A stretch of DNA of 64,000 nucleotides, taken from NCBI RefSeq assembly GCF_009796845.1, contig NZ_CP047025.1:2418001-2482000 (forward strand), read 5' to 3'. This document shows positions 62,254 through 64,000 of the stretch, in pieces. The position numbers and the translations under genes were made by a program. The stretch is from Cobetia sp. L2A1 (GTDB lineage Bacteria; Pseudomonadota; Gammaproteobacteria; Pseudomonadales; Halomonadaceae). How positions within the stretch are numbered: the first letter of the stretch is position 1; each line of letters begins with the position of its first letter. The notes under the pieces were generated by a model. That model did not search any database and had not been told where the DNA came from. It saw only the letters and a list, made by a program, of their open reading frames with translations.

Positions 62254-63378
62254 ATGACAGAGCTAGTGACTCCAACGCCGGTCGATGATGGCGATGGTGA
62301 CAGCCACTCAGATACCGGCCCATCAGACGCTGATCACTCCGCGTCGTCCACGAAGGTCTCAGGCAGCATCACGCTGCAAGACATCGCAGCACACGCCAAC
62401 GTCTCACGCAGTACCGTGTCACTGGTGCTGCGGGCCAGTCCGCTGGTCGCGGAGCGAACACGCGCCAAGGTTCAAGCCTCGATCAAGACCCTGGGCTATG
62501 TCTATAACCGAGGCGCCGCCGCCATGCGTGGCGCCCTGACCTCGACACTGGGCGTCGTTGTCTACGATATCGCCAATCCGTTCTTCGGCTCGATGGTGGC
62601 CGGTATCGATGCCGCACTCAATCAAGAAGGCTATGTGTCCTTTCTCGCCAACAGTGAGGATTCACCTGAGCGTCAGCAGCGCTTTATCGAGCGCATGCGC
62701 GAGCACCGGGTTGATGGGCTACTGCTATGCCCAGCCGAGCATACCGATCCGGCATTGATTCACCGACTGGCTGACTGGGGCATGCCGTGCATTCAGGTCA
62801 TGCGTTATCTGGATGCGCCGCCCAATGACTATGACTACGCCGGTACCGACTTTCGGCGCGTCGCCGAGCTTGCGGTCAATCATCTGGCCAGCCTTGGCCA
62901 TCAGCGGATCGCCTTCATCGGCGGCGCCGATCATTCAGTGAGTCATGATCGCTGGCTAGGCTATCAGGCCGCACTGGATGCGCACGGACTGTCGTATCGC
63001 CGACTGGTTCGCGGGCACGGCGTCACCCGTCGTGTCGGCTACGAATTGATTCAGGAATTGATGCAGGAAACCCCACGCCCGACCGCCGTCGTCTGCCATA
63101 ACGACCTGGTCGCGTTCGGCGCCATGCTCGGCCTCAGGCATATGGGATTGGAGCCGGGCAAGGATTGCGCCGTGATTGGCACCGATGATGTCGAAGAGGC
63201 GGAGCTGGGCGATCCACCGTTGACCAGTATCGCGACCCACCCCTACGCCATTGGTGAGCAGGCGGCACGACTGGCGCTCAGAAGGATTGCCAACCCGCAC
63301 GGTAAACGAGAAAACGTCATCATGCCGCCAGAGTTGAGGATACGTCAGTCATGCGGTAGCCAAGCCGCCATACGCTAA
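62254..63378 (+). CDS. LacI-family transcriptional regulator
   Basis: This 374-residue regulator has a polar 36-residue N-terminal extension, then the LacI helix-turn-helix (ITLQDIAAHANVSRSTVSLV, about residues 38-57). A periplasmic-binding-like ligand domain follows, with FGSMVAGIDAALNQEGY and PTAVVCHNDLVAFGAM. AGGA lies eight bases before the ATG. It lies between the sugar-acid genes and a TRAP transporter receptor, so it likely responds to a sugar acid or a degradation product. No LacI operator could be assigned with confidence. Confidence 0.9.
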   Translation: MTELVTPTPVDDGDGDSHSDTGPSDADHSASSTKVSGSITLQDIAAHANVSRSTVSLVLRASPLVAERTRAKVQASIKTLGYVYNRGAAAMRGALTSTLGVVVYDIANPFFGSMVAGIDAALNQEGYVSFLANSEDSPERQQRFIERMREHRVDGLLLCPAEHTDPALIHRLADWGMPCIQVMRYLDAPPNDYDYAGTDFRRVAELAVNHLASLGHQRIAFIGGADHSVSHDRWLGYQAALDAHGLSYRRLVRGHGVTRRVGYELIQELMQETPRPTAVVCHNDLVAFGAMLGLRHMGLEPGKDCAVIGTDDVEEAELGDPPLTSIATHPYAIGEQAARLALRRIANPHGKRENVIMPPELRIRQSCGSQAAIR

Positions 63379-63499
63379 ATAGCGGCCCGGTAGACAACGA
63401 CACGGCGCGACGTGAAAACACCACCACGCGGCCCATCCCCAAGCAAACGCATGAACAGGCAAAAGAGCATCACCCGGTCGCCAGGAGGGCTGCCGGCAT

Positions 63500-63528
63500 A
63501 GCACTTAGCGAAACAGCACTTAGCGAAA
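63500..63528. repeat. Tandem AGCACTTAGCGAAA repeat before the TRAP gene
   Basis: AGCACTTAGCGAAA occurs at 63500-63513 and again at 63515-63528, a 15-base period. It lies 44 bases upstream of the TRAP receptor start and may be a regulator site. The end contains TAGC-GAAAT-GCTA, a small inverted repeat. Confidence 0.7.
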
Positions 63529-63571
63529 TGCTAGTGAAGTCCACAAAAACAACCAACGCCAAGGTAACGTC

Positions 63572-64000
63572 ATGACTCATAATTGGATCAATCCAAACGC
63601 CATGCAACATCCCCTCTCCACTCGCCTATCGCACCGTCTCGTACACCGCATAGGGCGGGGCATAGCACTCGGTGCCACCGTGGGCACTCTGCTGACCGCC
63701 ACACTGGGCTTCTCCGCCAGTGCACAGGCAACGGAGCTGCGCTTCGGACATGCCGGCACCGAGGATACTGCCTATCAACTCGGCGCCGAGCGCCTGCGTG
63801 ATCTGCTCAGCGAAAGAACCGATGGTGATATCACCATGACCATCATGGGCAATTCGGTGCTGGGTCATGAGACAGAAATGTTCGAGCAGCAGATGGCCGG
63901 CGCCCTCGACATGTCGATCGTGAGCCCGGGCCTGATCACCGACTTCTCACCCACCGCCAACGTCTTCACCATCCCTTTCCTGTATCGCGATGTCGATCAC
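63572..64000 (+). CDS. TRAP transporter solute-binding protein (DctP family), partial
   Basis: The gene runs off the window; 143 codons are visible. The reading frame from the ATG at 63572 (AAGG seven bases upstream) has a signal peptide (GIALGATVGTLLTATLGFSASAQA). The DctP-like start follows: LRFGHAGTEDTAYQLGAERL, and GNSVLGHETEMFEQQMAGALD, then DMSIVSPGLI. It delivers an organic or sugar acid to a TRAP carrier (large and small subunits not in the window). Its position after a LacI regulator and KDG genes suggests uronate or aldonate uptake. A second in-frame ATG at 63602 is possible. Confidence 0.88.
   Translation, partial: MTHNWINPNAMQHPLSTRLSHRLVHRIGRGIALGATVGTLLTATLGFSASAQATELRFGHAGTEDTAYQLGAERLRDLLSERTDGDITMTIMGNSVLGHETEMFEQQMAGALDMSIVSPGLITDFSPTANVFTIPFLYRDVDH

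Overview
The window looks like the chromosome of a moderately halophilic gammaproteobacterium, most likely Halomonadaceae (Halomonas/Cobetia type). The basis is moderately high GC, three BCCT osmolyte carriers, a Pseudomonas-like carnitine operon and many LysR/GntR-controlled catabolic modules. The genus is an inference. I see no rRNA, tRNA, CRISPR array, insertion sequence or phage gene.

Layout. (1) 0.4-3.9 kb: a carnitine operon, cdhC-cdhA-cdhB, followed by an alpha/beta hydrolase in the position of the P. aeruginosa short-chain acylcarnitine hydrolase. (2) 3.9-5.7 kb: a membrane-anchored unknown and a YagU-like protein. (3) 5.8-16 kb: a block of exported and membrane proteins of poorly known families. 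It holds three YHYH proteins, a PEBP protein, two small or lectin-like exported proteins and a HupE/UreJ permease with a six-helix partner. Divergent from these are a DUF6152 protein and two related DUF6644-like membrane proteins. This is the best candidate for an undescribed system. (4) 16-21 kb: a GlxA/GbdR/CdhR-type AraC regulator divergent from a BCCT carrier, then a second, divergent BCCT. (5) 21.5-23.7 kb: kbl-tdh threonine catabolism. (6) 23.8-26.6 kb: LysR, DoxX, pirin and YkvA. (7) 26.8-31 kb: a lipoprotein, an L-lactate permease, a cold-shock/DUF1294 protein and a DUF2628 protein. (8) 31-36 kb: a three-domain flavin/iron-sulfur oxidoreductase with a GST, a DUF1348 protein and LysR regulators. 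(9) 36.5-49.8 kb: a beta-hydroxyacid dehydrogenase/aldehyde dehydrogenase pair; a Rieske oxygenase, a third BCCT and a CocE/NonD hydrolase; then a MatC-like carrier with a LigI-like amidohydrolase, and several regulators. (10) 49.9-52 kb: a ribbon-helix-helix repressor with a perfect palindromic operator, divergent from a SulP anion transporter. (11) 52.5-64 kb: sugar-acid catabolism. It holds an FCD-GntR regulator, TctCBA, an SDR, alpha-ketoglutaric semialdehyde dehydrogenase, KDG kinase, a 2-ketoaldonate/hydroxypyruvate reductase, a LacI regulator and the start of a TRAP receptor cut by the window end.

How the genes fit together. BCCT carriers import quaternary amines. The cdh operon converts L-carnitine to glycine betaine, and the Rieske module probably demethylates or oxidises another imported quaternary amine. 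The right end imports and oxidises sugar acids towards 2-oxoglutarate, KDPG or reduced acids, although the expected dehydratase lies outside the window. Several intergenic regions hold strong hairpin terminators, palindromic operators and short degenerate tandem repeats, which are listed individually. All assignments come from reading motifs, gene order and spacing; no database search was run.
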